From the NCBI RefSeq assembly GCF_000265425.1, contig NC_018014.1, positions 1,116,001 to 1,180,000 of the forward strand: a stretch of 64,000 bases of DNA, written 5' to 3'. A program made the translations under genes and the position numbers. Every line of letters begins with the position of its first letter. Position 1 is the stretch's first letter. The notes under the pieces are model-generated. The model searched no databases. It worked only from the letters and a program-made list of their open reading frames with translations, and was not told the origin of the DNA. Shown in pieces: positions 1 through 9,112 of this stretch. The DNA is from Terriglobus roseus DSM 18391 (lineage in GTDB: Bacteria; Acidobacteriota; Terriglobia; Terriglobales; Acidobacteriaceae).

Positions 1-68
1 CGCGTGGTGAGCGCGCTGTAGAACGGGTTTCGCAGATAGGACTGCTGTTCTTCGCTGAGGAAAGACAT
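1..68 (-). CDS. N-terminus of a probable FMN-binding split-barrel (PPOX-like) protein, partial
   Basis: Only the first 22 codons lie in the window; the gene runs off the left edge. The start is the ATG read leftwards from position 68, and the peptide begins MSFLSEEQQSYLRNPFYSAL. The pattern (short acidic helix, then LRNPFYSALTT) resembles the N-terminus of pyridoxamine-5'-phosphate-oxidase-like flavin or F420-dependent proteins, where a helix precedes the first barrel strand. The match is to a general pattern over very few residues, so the family call is tentative. It lies downstream of the superoxide dismutase on the same strand, separated by an intrinsic terminator. Confidence 0.45.
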   Translation of the reverse strand, partial: MSFLSEEQQSYLRNPFYSALTT

Positions 69-123
69 GTCCCATTTTGCATCGGCCTGGAGTGAAGTCT
101 CTACGTGATGGCGAACGAATGCA

Positions 124-151
124 GAAAGGCCGCGATTGCTCGCGGCCTTTT
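124..151 (-). terminator. Intrinsic terminator of the superoxide dismutase gene
   Basis: A perfect 10-bp inverted repeat (AAAGGCCGCG at 125-134, CGCGGCCTTT at 141-150) with a 6-nt loop lies 23 bases past the dismutase stop codon. No long T-tract follows on the minus strand, so efficiency is uncertain. Confidence 0.6.
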
Positions 152-173
152 GCAATGTTGAGGAGTGGAGAGC

Positions 174-788
174 TTAGTAGCTCTTTGCCTTCTCGAAGCG
201 CTTGTTCACTTCTTCCCAGTTGACCGTGTTCCACCAGTTGGCGAGGTACTCGGGACGCTTGTTCTGGTACTTCAGGTAGTAGGCATGCTCCCATACGTCG
301 TTGCCGAGGATGGGGTAGCTGCCGGTGGAGAGCGGGTTGTCCTGGTTGGGTGTGGTGACGATGGTCAGCTTGCCGCCCTTGAGGATGAGCCAGCCCCAGC
401 CAGAGCCGAACTGCTTGGCTGTGGTCTCGTTGAAGGTCTTCTTGAAGGTTTCGAAATCACCGAAGTCGGCCTTGATCTGCTCGCCGAGGGAGCCCGTGGG
501 CTCGCCGCCGCCGCCCGGCTTCATGATCTCCCAGAACATGGTGTGGTTGACGTGACCGCCGCCGTTGTTGCGAACGACGGTACGAACGTCCTCAGGCACG
601 GCGTCCAGGTTCTTGATGAGCTCTTCTGCGGTCTTTGCGCCAAGCTCCGTGTGCTTTTCGACAGCGCCGTTCAGGTTCGTGACGTAAGTCGCGTGGTGCT
701 TGTCGTGGTGAAGCTTCATCGTTGCTTCGTCGATGTGCGGCTCGAGGCCGTCATATGCGTAGGGCAGTGCGGGAAGTTCAAAAGGCAC
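174..788 (-). CDS. sodA: Superoxide dismutase, Mn/Fe family
   Basis: This 204-residue protein converts superoxide to oxygen and hydrogen peroxide in the cytoplasm; no signal peptide is visible. Metal ligands are recognisable: His27 in KLHHDKHH, the His of NHTMFW, and the Asp and His of the DVWEHAYY motif near the C-terminus. The [10 protein letters not shown] and NQDNPL contexts are nearer the Mn type than the Fe type, but metal choice cannot be settled from sequence and cambialistic enzymes exist. The start is GTG at 788, with AGAGGAGA about 8 bases upstream. It is divergent from the glucoamylase gene across a spacer of about 230 bp. The gene symbol is by analogy with the Mn enzyme. Confidence 0.93.
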   Translation of the reverse strand: MPFELPALPYAYDGLEPHIDEATMKLHHDKHHATYVTNLNGAVEKHTELGAKTAEELIKNLDAVPEDVRTVVRNNGGGHVNHTMFWEIMKPGGGGEPTGSLGEQIKADFGDFETFKKTFNETTAKQFGSGWGWLILKGGKLTIVTTPNQDNPLSTGSYPILGNDVWEHAYYLKYQNKRPEYLANWWNTVNWEEVNKRFEKAKSY

Positions 789-1016
789 GGTCTTGTCTCC
801 TCTGCAGGGTTCAAAAATCGTTGATAACGTTTCGCGGATTCACAGCACCGCATCGCCGTGGTTGGATGCGCGCGGGATGGCATCGGATGCGCCACCGCGA
901 CGCAGGCGCATGCCAACCCATTCTGCGCCTTTCTGGTGGGTGTCGCACCTCGACTGCGTGAAAATCTGCGATGCACGCCGTTCGTTGCGCATCCTACGGT
1001 GTGTAATGGAGCGAGC

Positions 1017-3446
1017 ATGAATGCATTGACCGCCGCCTACCGGTGGCTGAACGATCAGGGCCCAGCATTCGGCGCTCCCGGGCTTGAGGCCCGTTGGACG
1101 TCGAGCAAAAAAGACGCAGTCTGTACCGCATACGCCGCTTCCAGTCGCGTCTGGTACACCATCTCGCACGGCACGCTCAACGAGATTTATTACCCCACCA
1201 TCGACCGTCCGCAGACGCGCGACATGGAACTGATCTTCACGGATGGCGAGACGTTCGTCCATGAGGAGAAACGTGACTTCGAGTTCGATTTCCACTACAT
1301 CGACGCCGACGCGCTGGCAGTGCGGGTGGTTGCGAGCGATCTGGGTGGCCGGTATACGGTGACCAAGGAGTTCGTCTGCGATCCGCATCATCCTGTCGTG
1401 CTGATGCACGTCAAGATCGAGGGGGAAGAGTCGGTTCTGTCGCGTCTGAAGTGCTATGCGCTGCTGGCGCCGCACCTGAATGGCGGTGGCGCGGGTAATT
1501 CTGCGCGTTCGATCGAAGTGGCCGGAAGCCGCTGCATCCTGGCGTGGAAAGAGAATACGTCGCTTGCCATGGGCGTGGATTGTGGTTTCACGCGGAGTTC
1601 CTGCGGTTATGTGGGGTCGTCGGACGGCTTTCAGGATCTTGCGAGCAACATGCGCATGGACTGGGAGTTTGGCCAGGCTCTGGATGGCAATATCGCCGTA
1701 ATGGGCGAGATCGATGTTGCGCGCAATCGCGAGTTCACGCTGGCGATCGCCTTTGGCGACGGCTATCACGCGGCGCTCGCGGGCATGATGCAGTCGTTGT
1801 CGGTGCCGTTTGAACTGCACATGAAGCGGTTTGTGGAGCAGTGGCATCGCGCGGCATCGCCGGAGCGTCTGGCTGCGGCATCGCATGATGGCGGCCGGCT
1901 GATGCGCATCAGCCACAACACGATTCTTGCGCACGAGGACAAGACGTATTCCGGCGCCTTTATCGCGTCTGCGTCGATCCCGTGGGGTAACGCGAAGGGC
2001 GATGACGACCTGGGCGGCTACCACCTGGTTTGGACGCGCGACATGATCCAGTCTGCGACGGCATTGCTGGCCTGCGGACGTGTCGACACGGCTCGGCGCG
2101 CGCTGGTCTACCTGGCTTGTACGCAGCGGCCGGATGGGTCGTTTGCTCAGAATTTCTGGATTGACGGAACACCCTACTGGACGGGCATTCAGCTCGACGA
2201 AGTGGCTTTTCCGATCATGCTGGCGTGGCGGCTTTGGAAGCAGGACGGTCTCGGCAATTTCGATGTGTTCCCGTTTATCGAACACGCCGCGGCGTTCCTG
2301 GTTCACTACGCACCCATTACGCAGCAGGAGCGTTGGGAAGAAGCCTCGGGCTATTCGCCTTCGACGCTCGCGACCGTGATCAGCGCGCTGGTTTGCGCTG
2401 CGGACGTGGCGCGCGCGCACCACTCGCCGGAGCTTGCGAACTTCCTGGAGAGCTACGCCGACTGGATCGAAGATCACCTGGACGAGTGGACCACCACGAA
2501 CAACGGCGTCCTGCATCCGGAGATCAAGCGGCACTACGTTCGCATTCAGCCGCCGGTTGCGGGTGAGTCGTTCTACAACCCGGATCTTGGCGACGGACGC
2601 TACAACATTGCGAACCGCCAGCCGGGAGAACGGTACAACTTCGCCGCGAACGAGATCATCGATGGCGGCTTCCTGGAACTTGTCCGCTATGGCGTGCGCC
2701 GTGCGGACGACCCGCTGATCATCGATTCGCTGAAGGTCGTCGACCACATTCTGAAGATCGATACGCCCTATGGCGCCTGCTGGCGGCGGTACAACCACGA
2801 CGGCTACGGTCAGCAGAAGGACGGCGAGCCGTTTGTCCACTACGGACAAGGGCGCGCATGGCCCATCCTGACGGGCGAGCGCGCGCATTATGAGCTGGCT
2901 GCGGGCGGCGACTATGCACAGTATGTGAAGGCGATCGAGCGCTTCAGTTCCTTCGGCGGCATGCTGCCGGAGCAGGTGTGGGATTACGCCGATATGCCAG
3001 AGCAGGGCCTGTACTTTGGCCGCAGCGCAGGTTCGGCACAGCCCCTGGTGTGGGCGCATGCCGAATACATCAAGCTGCTGCGCTCGGCTGTCGATGGGCG
3101 TGTCTTCGACCGCATCAGTGTTGTCGAAGAGCGTTATGGCGTTCGTCGCGAGGATCGCACCTTTAAGAGCGAGGTCGAGTTCTTCCAGGTCAACCGTCCG
3201 CTGACCGTGCTGCCAGCCGGCAAGCGGATGCAGATTCTGGATCAGGCTCGCTTCCGCGTGGTGTGGACGGTCGACAACTGGGTGACGACGCACCACACGG
3301 ATGCCCGGCTGATCGGATACCCGGGATTTGCAGTGGAATTGCCGATCCCGGCGGGAGCTACCGGCACACTGGAACTGACACTCCAGTGGCCCACGGAAGA
3401 TCGCTGGCTTGGGAAAAACTTCCAGGTTCGGCTTGCAGAGGTCTGA
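1017..3446 (+). CDS. GH15 family glucoamylase / glucodextranase-like glycoside hydrolase
   Basis: The 809-residue protein should release glucose from alpha-glucans. An N-terminal beta-sandwich-like region (about 1-280) is followed by an (alpha/alpha)6 barrel. Recognisable GH15 signatures are WTRDMI around the substrate pocket, the GQGRAWPILTGERAHYEL block and LPEQVWDY, whose Glu is the usual catalytic base. No signal peptide is visible, so I infer a cytoplasmic enzyme acting on imported maltodextrins or glycogen-derived chains. The start is the ATG at 1017 with GGAG 5 bases upstream; an open frame extends further upstream but has poorer starts. It opens a plus-strand run of pentose phosphate genes and glucokinase, which suits a role in feeding glucose to that pathway. 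Confidence 0.9.
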   Translation: MNALTAAYRWLNDQGPAFGAPGLEARWTSSKKDAVCTAYAASSRVWYTISHGTLNEIYYPTIDRPQTRDMELIFTDGETFVHEEKRDFEFDFHYIDADALAVRVVASDLGGRYTVTKEFVCDPHHPVVLMHVKIEGEESVLSRLKCYALLAPHLNGGGAGNSARSIEVAGSRCILAWKENTSLAMGVDCGFTRSSCGYVGSSDGFQDLASNMRMDWEFGQALDGNIAVMGEIDVARNREFTLAIAFGDGYHAALAGMMQSLSVPFELHMKRFVEQWHRAASPERLAAASHDGGRLMRISHNTILAHEDKTYSGAFIASASIPWGNAKGDDDLGGYHLVWTRDMIQSATALLACGRVDTARRALVYLACTQRPDGSFAQNFWIDGTPYWTGIQLDEVAFPIMLAWRLWKQDGLGNFDVFPFIEHAAAFLVHYAPITQQERWEEASGYSPSTLATVISALVCAADVARAHHSPELANFLESYADWIEDHLDEWTTTNNGVLHPEIKRHYVRIQPPVAGESFYNPDLGDGRYNIANRQPGERYNFAANEIIDGGFLELVRYGVRRADDPLIIDSLKVVDHILKIDTPYGACWRRYNHDGYGQQKDGEPFVHYGQGRAWPILTGERAHYELAAGGDYAQYVKAIERFSSFGGMLPEQVWDYADMPEQGLYFGRSAGSAQPLVWAHAEYIKLLRSAVDGRVFDRISVVEERYGVRREDRTFKSEVEFFQVNRPLTVLPAGKRMQILDQARFRVVWTVDNWVTTHHTDARLIGYPGFAVELPIPAGATGTLELTLQWPTEDRWLGKNFQVRLAEV

Positions 3447-3623
3447 CCACCGGCCCAAAACCTTGGTCGTTTCGTAGGCGATTGACAGTTCGGGCTAGTA
3501 CACTAGCGGCACACAGGACGGGTCATAGAACCGTAACCGTAGTGTGGCAACTTTTGATGTGTGAGGGCGCACGCCCCGCAGCGTGCATACGGCGCCAAGC
3601 GCCTATCTACCGTAGAGGAATGA

Positions 3624-5606
3624 ATGACCGATCTCGACAAGCTGTCCATAGACACCCTCCGTCTCCTCGCCGTCGACGCCATTGAGAAGGCCGCAAACGG
3701 CCATCCGGGCGCGCCCATTGCGCTGTCGCCGCTCGCCTATCTGCTGTTCGTAAAGAACATGAAGCACGATCCGAGCGACCCGACCTGGACCGATCGTGAC
3801 CGTTTCGTGCTGTCGAACGGGCACGCTTCCATGCTGCAGTATGGTGCTCTGCACCTGTCGGGATACGACCTGTCGCTTGAGGATCTGAAGAACTTCCGCC
3901 AGTGGCACTCCAAGGCGCCGGGACATCCGGAATACGGCTTTACGGCCGGCGTTGAAGTGACGACCGGACCGCTGGGCCAGGGCCTGGCGATGTCTGTTGG
4001 TATGGCGATCGCGGAGAAGCACCTGGCAGCGATCTACAACCAGCCGGATATGGAGATCGTCAACCACCACACGTACTGCATTGTGGGTGATGGCTGTCTG
4101 ATGGAAGGCATCTCGCACGAGTCCTGCTCGCTGGCCGGAACGCTTGGCCTGGGCAAGCTGATCGTGTTCTACGACGACAACCTGATCTCGCTGGACGGCC
4201 CCACGGAGCTGAGCTACACGGAGAACGTCGACGAGCGCTTCAATGCCTACAACTGGCACGTGCAGTATGTCGACGACGGCAACGACCTGAACAAGCTGCA
4301 GCAGGCGATCAACATTGCGAAGCTGGAGACGGGCAAGCCGTCGCTGATCCGCGTGCGCACGATCATCGGCTACGGTTCGCCGAAGGCCGGCACGAAGCAC
4401 GTGCATGGCGAGGCGCTGGGCAAGGAAGCGACCCGCAAGACGAAGGAATTTTACGGCTTCGATCCGGATGTCGACTTTGCAGAGCCGCAGGCCGCGTTGG
4501 ACAACTGGGCGCAGGCGAAGACGACCGGCAAGCAGACGCATGATGCCTGGACCGAGCTGTTCAAGAAGTACGAAGCAGCTCATCCCGAGCTGGCGAAGAC
4601 CTTCGACCGCATCATCAAGCAGGAGCTGCCGGCTGACTACGCGAAGGAGATCAAGCCCTTCTCGACAGAGAAGGCGATCGCCACGCGTACTGCAGGCGAG
4701 GTTGTTCTGCAGGCACTGGGCAAGACACTGCCGGAGATGATGGGCGGCGCAGCCGATCTGACCTCTTCGACGAAGACGATCTTCAAGGATTCGCAGTCGT
4801 TCCACGTCGACCCGAAGGGTAAGAACATCTTCTTCGGCGTACGTGAGTTCGGCATGTGCGCTGCGGTTAACGGCATGGCTGCGCACGGCGGCTTTATCCC
4901 GTTCGGCTCGACGTTCTTCGTGTTCAGCGACTACGCGCGTAACGCGATGCGTATGGCTGCGCTGATGAGCACGCACTCGCTGTTCGTCTTCACGCATGAT
5001 TCGATCGGCCTGGGCGCAGACGGTCCGACGCACCAGCCGGTCGAGCACCTGATGAGCCTGCGCGCGATTCCGCAGCTTACCGACTTCCGCCCTGCGGATG
5101 CGAACGAGACTGCGGTCTGCTACCAGTTGATGGTGGAGCGCAAGAGCGCTTCGTTCATGGCGCTTTCGCGCCAGGATCTGCCTGTTCTGGATGCGGAGAA
5201 GTATCCCGTGATGAGCGGACCTCGGAAGGGCGCTTATGTCCTGATCGAACAGGAGAATGCGGACGTGATCATCGTCGCTACCGGTTCTGAGGTTTCGCTG
5301 GTCTTGAAGACTCTGCCGGAGCTCGAGAAGGCCGGTATCAAGGCGCGCGTTATTTCCATGCCCAGCTTTGCTGTCTTCGAAGAGCAGGATGAGGCGTACA
5401 AGAACAGCATCTTCCCGCATGGTGTGGCGAAGGTTGCTGTGGAAGCCGGCGCGACCATGGGCTGGTGGAAGTACGTTGGGCGTGACGGTTCGGTAGTTGG
5501 CCTGGACCACTTCGGTGGTTCGGCACCGGGACCGGAAGTGCTTGCGCACTTCGGTTTCACTCCGGAGAACATCGTCAAGGCTGCACAGACTGCGATTGGC
5601 AAGTAA
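3624..5606 (+). CDS. tkt: Transketolase
   Basis: Thiamine-diphosphate enzyme of 660 residues, transferring two-carbon units between sugar phosphates in the non-oxidative pentose phosphate pathway and the Calvin-type interconversions. The N-terminal pyrimidine-binding part contains NGHPGAP and the TPP/Mg motif GDGCLMEG followed by the DDN pair. The central domain carries FIPFGSTFFVF and GPTHQPVEHL, and the C-terminal domain is complete. Length is normal for the family. The ATG at 3624 is preceded by AGAGGAA. A perfect hairpin lies directly downstream, so it may end one transcription unit. Its neighbours encode the oxidative half of the same pathway. Confidence 0.97.
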   Translation: MTDLDKLSIDTLRLLAVDAIEKAANGHPGAPIALSPLAYLLFVKNMKHDPSDPTWTDRDRFVLSNGHASMLQYGALHLSGYDLSLEDLKNFRQWHSKAPGHPEYGFTAGVEVTTGPLGQGLAMSVGMAIAEKHLAAIYNQPDMEIVNHHTYCIVGDGCLMEGISHESCSLAGTLGLGKLIVFYDDNLISLDGPTELSYTENVDERFNAYNWHVQYVDDGNDLNKLQQAINIAKLETGKPSLIRVRTIIGYGSPKAGTKHVHGEALGKEATRKTKEFYGFDPDVDFAEPQAALDNWAQAKTTGKQTHDAWTELFKKYEAAHPELAKTFDRIIKQELPADYAKEIKPFSTEKAIATRTAGEVVLQALGKTLPEMMGGAADLTSSTKTIFKDSQSFHVDPKGKNIFFGVREFGMCAAVNGMAAHGGFIPFGSTFFVFSDYARNAMRMAALMSTHSLFVFTHDSIGLGADGPTHQPVEHLMSLRAIPQLTDFRPADANETAVCYQLMVERKSASFMALSRQDLPVLDAEKYPVMSGPRKGAYVLIEQENADVIIVATGSEVSLVLKTLPELEKAGIKARVISMPSFAVFEEQDEAYKNSIFPHGVAKVAVEAGATMGWWKYVGRDGSVVGLDHFGGSAPGPEVLAHFGFTPENIVKAAQTAIGK

Positions 5607-5619
5607 GTGAACTAACCCA

Positions 5620-5650
5620 GCGAAAGGGCCGGCAACACCGGCCCTTTCGC
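5620..5650 (+). terminator. Hairpin terminator after transketolase
   Basis: A perfect 13-bp stem (5620-5632 with 5638-5650, arm GCGAAAGGGCCGG) with the 5-nt loop CAACA starts 14 bases after the stop codon. There is no T-tract, so it may act as a transcript-stabilising or weak terminator hairpin. Confidence 0.65.
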
Positions 5651-5662
5651 GTTGGGAAAGCT

Positions 5663-5812
5663 TCAGAAATCAGAGAATGCCGCGTCAATATAGCGGCTGT
5701 ACTGAGTCCCCCACGTCCCGATTGCATCCGACATATTGATGATCAAGTCTGCAGTTCCAGGTGAATCCGTAGGTATCGACACAGCTTTCGCGATTGCGAT
5801 TGGGGTGTTGTC
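5663..5812 (-). pseudogene. Possible C-terminal remnant of an unknown gene
   Basis: In the spacer between tkt and the HAD gene, the minus strand is open for about 50 codons, ending at a TGA at 5665-5663. The translation ends with GTWGTQYSRYIDAAFSDF and looks more protein-like than the surrounding antisense frames; the spacer also looks less GC-rich than its neighbours. There is no credible start codon because the frame runs into the HAD gene. It may be a decayed fragment, but an open run of this length could also arise by chance. Confidence 0.2.
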
Positions 5813-5815
5813 GCT

Positions 5816-6436
5816 TTGAAGATTCGCACGGTGTTCTGGGATATCGGCGGCGTGCTGCTGACGAACGGCTTTGGCCGTACGCAGCGTGCAGGGTTTTATG
5901 AGGCGCTGGGTTTCTCAGAGGACGATAAAGCTGATTTTGAGCGGCTGCGCGTGGATGCGAACTGGCACTGGGAGCGCGGTCTGATTGATGCGGATGAGTT
6001 CTTCCGGCGGACTGTTTTTTTCAAGCCGCGGGCGTTTTCCCAGGCGGATGTCTGGGGTGCGGTGGAGCAGCAGCAGAGGTTGCTGGAAGCGGGTGCGCTG
6101 GGCATCCTGCAGGCTCTTCATGCCCGTGGAAATGTGCGCCAGGCGGCCTTAAATAACGAGTCCCGCGAACTGAATGAGTACAGATTGAATCGATTCAGTC
6201 TGAGAAAGTATTTTCAGTTCTGTATTTGCTCCGGATACGTGCATGAGATGAAGCCAGCACCGGGGATCTACCGGTCTGCTTTCGAGATCGGCGGCGACGT
6301 TCCGGGTGAAGCATTGTTCATCGATGACAAGGCGGAGAACATCGAGGCGGCGAATGCTGCCGGTCTGATTGGACTGCACTTCGTCTCCCCCGCAGAGCTT
6401 CGCGAAGAGTTGCAGTCGCACGGCGTCGAGTTATAG
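5816..6436 (+). CDS. HAD-superfamily hydrolase (YihX-like phosphatase)
   Basis: A 206-residue haloacid-dehalogenase-fold hydrolase, probably a small-molecule phosphatase. Motif I is FWDIGGVLL near residue 8. The first Asp is the nucleophile, and Gly replaces the usual second Asp, as in YihX and epoxide-hydrolase-type HADs. Motif II is AALNNES, the motif III Lys lies in the MKPAPGIY segment, and motif IV is FIDDKAENIEAA. The likely start is TTG at 5816 with GGGG about 10 bases upstream; no ATG or GTG gives a complete motif I. It sits between tkt and gnd, so a sugar phosphate is a reasonable but unproven substrate. Confidence 0.85.
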   Translation: MKIRTVFWDIGGVLLTNGFGRTQRAGFYEALGFSEDDKADFERLRVDANWHWERGLIDADEFFRRTVFFKPRAFSQADVWGAVEQQQRLLEAGALGILQALHARGNVRQAALNNESRELNEYRLNRFSLRKYFQFCICSGYVHEMKPAPGIYRSAFEIGGDVPGEALFIDDKAENIEAANAAGLIGLHFVSPAELREELQSHGVEL

Positions 6437-6468
6437 ATAATCCATAATGAAGAAGTGAGGAATACAGC

Positions 6469-7374
6469 ATGCAAATTGGTCTGATTGGTCTTGGGAAGAT
6501 GGGCGGCAACATGGCGGAGCGTCTTCGCCTTGGCGGCCACAAGGTAGTGGGCTTCGACTTCAACAAAGAGACCACGGCGAAGCTGACGGCTGCTGGCTCA
6601 GTGGGCGTGGATTCGCTCGAGGACCTGGTGAAGAACCTGGAAGCACCGCGCGCGATCTGGATCATGGTGCCGGAAGGCAAGCCTGTGGATGACACCATCG
6701 CGAAGCTGAAGCCCCTGATGCAGAAGGGCGACATCTTTATCGATGGTGGTAACTCGAACTACAAGGATTCGATCAAGCGTCACGATGCTCTGAAGGCTGA
6801 AGGCTTTGAGTTTGTCGACGTGGGTACGTCGGGCGGCGTGTGGGGCCTGAAAGAGGGCTACAGCATGATGATTGGCGGCGATGAAGATGTCGTCAGCAAG
6901 CTGACGCCGATCTTTGAGACGCTTGCACCCTCCGCTACCACCGGTTGGGGCCGCACGGGCCCGTCGGGCGCCGGCCACTTCGTGAAGATGGTTCACAACG
7001 GCATCGAGTACGGCATGATGCAGGCGTTCGCTGAAGGCTTCGCGATCATGGATGCGAAGAAGGAACTGAACCTGGACAACGCGCATATCGCGAAGATCTG
7101 GCAGGTTGGTTCGGTGGTGCGTTCGTGGCTGCTGGACCTGACGGCGGAAGCGCTGGCACACAATCCGGAGCTGACGGGCATTGCGCCTTTCGTGCCGGAT
7201 TCGGGCGAGGGACGTTGGACCGTGTTCGAAGCGATCGATCTGAACGTGTCGGCACCGGTGATCACGGAGTCGCTGATCCGCCGCCTGCGTTCGCGCGAAG
7301 AGAACAATATGACGGATCGCATGCTGTCGGTGATGCGTAACGCCTTCGGCGGACACGCTATCAAGAAGGACTAA
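6469..7374 (+). CDS. gnd: 6-phosphogluconate dehydrogenase, short decarboxylating type
   Basis: Converts 6-phosphogluconate to ribulose 5-phosphate and CO2. The 301-residue length matches the short class (often called GndA/YqeC type) rather than the enzymes of about 470 residues. The N-terminal dinucleotide-binding motif is GLIGLGKMGGNMAERL, followed by the DGGNSNYKDS substrate loop, GTSGGVWGL and the catalytic region GAGHFVKMVHNGIEYG with its Lys and Asn. Cofactor preference (NAD or NADP) is not evident from inspection. AGTGAGGA precedes the ATG. Next are zwf, pgl and glk on the same strand, so the oxidative pathway genes are clustered. Confidence 0.95.
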   Translation: MQIGLIGLGKMGGNMAERLRLGGHKVVGFDFNKETTAKLTAAGSVGVDSLEDLVKNLEAPRAIWIMVPEGKPVDDTIAKLKPLMQKGDIFIDGGNSNYKDSIKRHDALKAEGFEFVDVGTSGGVWGLKEGYSMMIGGDEDVVSKLTPIFETLAPSATTGWGRTGPSGAGHFVKMVHNGIEYGMMQAFAEGFAIMDAKKELNLDNAHIAKIWQVGSVVRSWLLDLTAEALAHNPELTGIAPFVPDSGEGRWTVFEAIDLNVSAPVITESLIRRLRSREENNMTDRMLSVMRNAFGGHAIKKD

Positions 7375-7467
7375 CGCGAAGAATGGGAATCCGGGCGGCT
7401 CTGTTTACGTCTATTGAGAGACGGGCAGAGTCGCAACCTTTCCGCAGAAGAGAAGAGGGTTAAGAGT

Positions 7468-8994
7468 ATGGCAACAACCGGCATCAACGTTTCTCAGGAG
7501 CAGGTCGAGGCAAATAAGTGCAAGGAGAACATTCCTGAGCCATGCATCGTTGTGATCTTCGGTGCGTCCGGCGACCTGACCAAGCGCAAGCTGCTGCCTG
7601 CGCTTTATCACCTGGAACAGTCGAACCTGCTTCCGACGGATTTCGCTGTGGTGGGTGTTGCTCGCCGCGATCTTTCCGCGACCTTCGCACACGATATGCA
7701 CGATGGCATTCTGGCCGGCGGCGGTGTCGACAAGGACGAAGCGAAGCTCGACAAGTTCATGGAGCGCGTTCAGTACTTCGCGACGGAATTTGATAACGAC
7801 GAGGGCTTTGAAAAGCTGAAGGCGTTCCTTGCGGATCTGGACAAGAAGTTCGGCACCAAGGGAAACCGCCTGTTCTATCTTGCAGTCGCACCGGAGTTCT
7901 TTGCGGACATCACGCAGCGTCTCGGCAAGCACGGCATGACCGGTGAAGAGGGTGGCGGCTGGGTTCGCGTCATCATCGAAAAGCCGTTCGGAACGGACCT
8001 GGAGAGCGCGAAGAAGCTGAACTCGGAAGTGAACAGCGTTCTGCACGAAGACCAGATCTTCCGCATCGACCATTACCTGGGCAAGGAGACGGTGCAGAAC
8101 ATCCTCGTCTTCCGCTTTGGCAATGGAATCTTTGAGCCGATCTGGAACCGCAACTACATCGACAGTGTTCAGATCACGGCTGCGGAGAGCATCGGGATCG
8201 AAGGCCGCGGACCGTTCTATGAGGCTGCCGGCGCGCTGCGCGATGTGTTGCAGAACCACGTGATGGAAGTGCTTTCGTTCGTTGCGATGGAGCCACCAGA
8301 CAGCTTTGAGGCAGATGCGGTTCGCTTCGAGAAGCTGAAGGTCTGGAAGGCGATCGAGCCAATTCGCGTGGAAGACACGGCGCGTGGCCAGTATGGACCG
8401 GGTCGCGTTGGAGACCGGCCTGTGGTGGGCTATCGCGAAGAAGAGCGCGTGAGCAAGGAGTCGCAGACCGAGACTTATGCTGCGATGAAGCTCGAGATCG
8501 AGAACTGGCGCTGGGCGGGCGTGCCGTTTTACATCCGCGCTGCGAAGCGGTTGGAGAAGCGCGTGACCGAGGTGGTCATTACGTTCCGCCAGCCACCGTT
8601 GCACCTGTTCAAGGGTTCGTCGAACAAGGGCATGGAGTCGAATGTCCTGACGCTGCGCATCCAGCCGGATGACGGTATCTCGCTGAAGTTTGGTGCGAAG
8701 CTGCCGGGACCGACGACGAATGTGGCGCAGGTGGAGATGAACTTCTCGTACGCGGATGCGTTCGGTAAGTCGTCTGCGAATGGCTACGAGCGTCTATTGC
8801 TGGACGCTATGCTGGGCGACGGAACGTTGTTCGCCGAGCGTGAGGGCGTGGAGACGACCTGGGCGCTGATGACTCCGATCCTGGAGGCATGGAAGGCGCA
8901 GAAGGTTGACTTCCCGAACTACGAGGCTGGTTCGTGGGGTCCGAAGGAAGCAGACGAACTCCTTGCGCGCGATGGCCGCGCCTGGAAGGTCTAA
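7468..8994 (+). CDS. zwf: Glucose-6-phosphate 1-dehydrogenase (first copy)
   Basis: First step of the oxidative pentose phosphate pathway: glucose 6-phosphate to 6-phosphogluconolactone with reduction of NAD(P). The 508-residue protein has the nucleotide-binding motif GASGDLTKRKLLPALYHL, the VIIEKPFGTDLESA segment and the intact active-site signature RIDHYLGKETVQN. The start is the ATG at 7468 after AGAGGG; an in-frame open extension upstream lacks family similarity. A second, more divergent paralogue lies at 31671-33059, so this copy, embedded with gnd, pgl and glk, is probably the main catabolic enzyme. Confidence 0.96.
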   Translation: MATTGINVSQEQVEANKCKENIPEPCIVVIFGASGDLTKRKLLPALYHLEQSNLLPTDFAVVGVARRDLSATFAHDMHDGILAGGGVDKDEAKLDKFMERVQYFATEFDNDEGFEKLKAFLADLDKKFGTKGNRLFYLAVAPEFFADITQRLGKHGMTGEEGGGWVRVIIEKPFGTDLESAKKLNSEVNSVLHEDQIFRIDHYLGKETVQNILVFRFGNGIFEPIWNRNYIDSVQITAAESIGIEGRGPFYEAAGALRDVLQNHVMEVLSFVAMEPPDSFEADAVRFEKLKVWKAIEPIRVEDTARGQYGPGRVGDRPVVGYREEERVSKESQTETYAAMKLEIENWRWAGVPFYIRAAKRLEKRVTEVVITFRQPPLHLFKGSSNKGMESNVLTLRIQPDDGISLKFGAKLPGPTTNVAQVEMNFSYADAFGKSSANGYERLLLDAMLGDGTLFAEREGVETTWALMTPILEAWKAQKVDFPNYEAGSWGPKEADELLARDGRAWKV

Positions 8995-9009
8995 GAAACT
9001 CCTGACACG

Positions 9010-9038
9010 AGGGAGCGTCGGCTCTGCCGGCGCTCCCT
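9010..9038 (+). terminator. Hairpin terminator between zwf and pgl
   Basis: A 13-bp stem (9010-9022 with 9026-9038, one G-U pair) closed by a TCT loop begins 15 bases after the zwf stop. The downstream sequence TATTGTTTG is moderately T-rich. It may lower, rather than abolish, transcription into pgl and glk. Confidence 0.7.
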
Positions 9039-9112
9039 TATTGTTTGTGGTCACAGGTATCATGCAATCTCTCCATGTGGGAGTGCATCGGACTCTGAAG
9101 AGGACACACGTT

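Noticed and set aside
840..3458. An 872-codon open frame on the minus strand, antisense to the glucoamylase gene
   Set aside because: It mirrors the GH15 gene codon for codon, is Arg/His/Gln-rich with no domain pattern, and the plus frame has clear catalytic motifs. High GC at third positions keeps such antisense frames open.
3482..3506. TTGACA followed by TACACT ahead of transketolase as a promoter
   Set aside because: The spacer is only 11 bases, too short for a sigma-70 promoter; the CTAGT-AC-ACTAG repeat there is noted but not assigned.
3603..5549. Long antisense frame over transketolase
   Set aside because: The composition is that of a shadow frame, rich in Arg, Leu and Val without family motifs; transketolase on the plus strand is certain.
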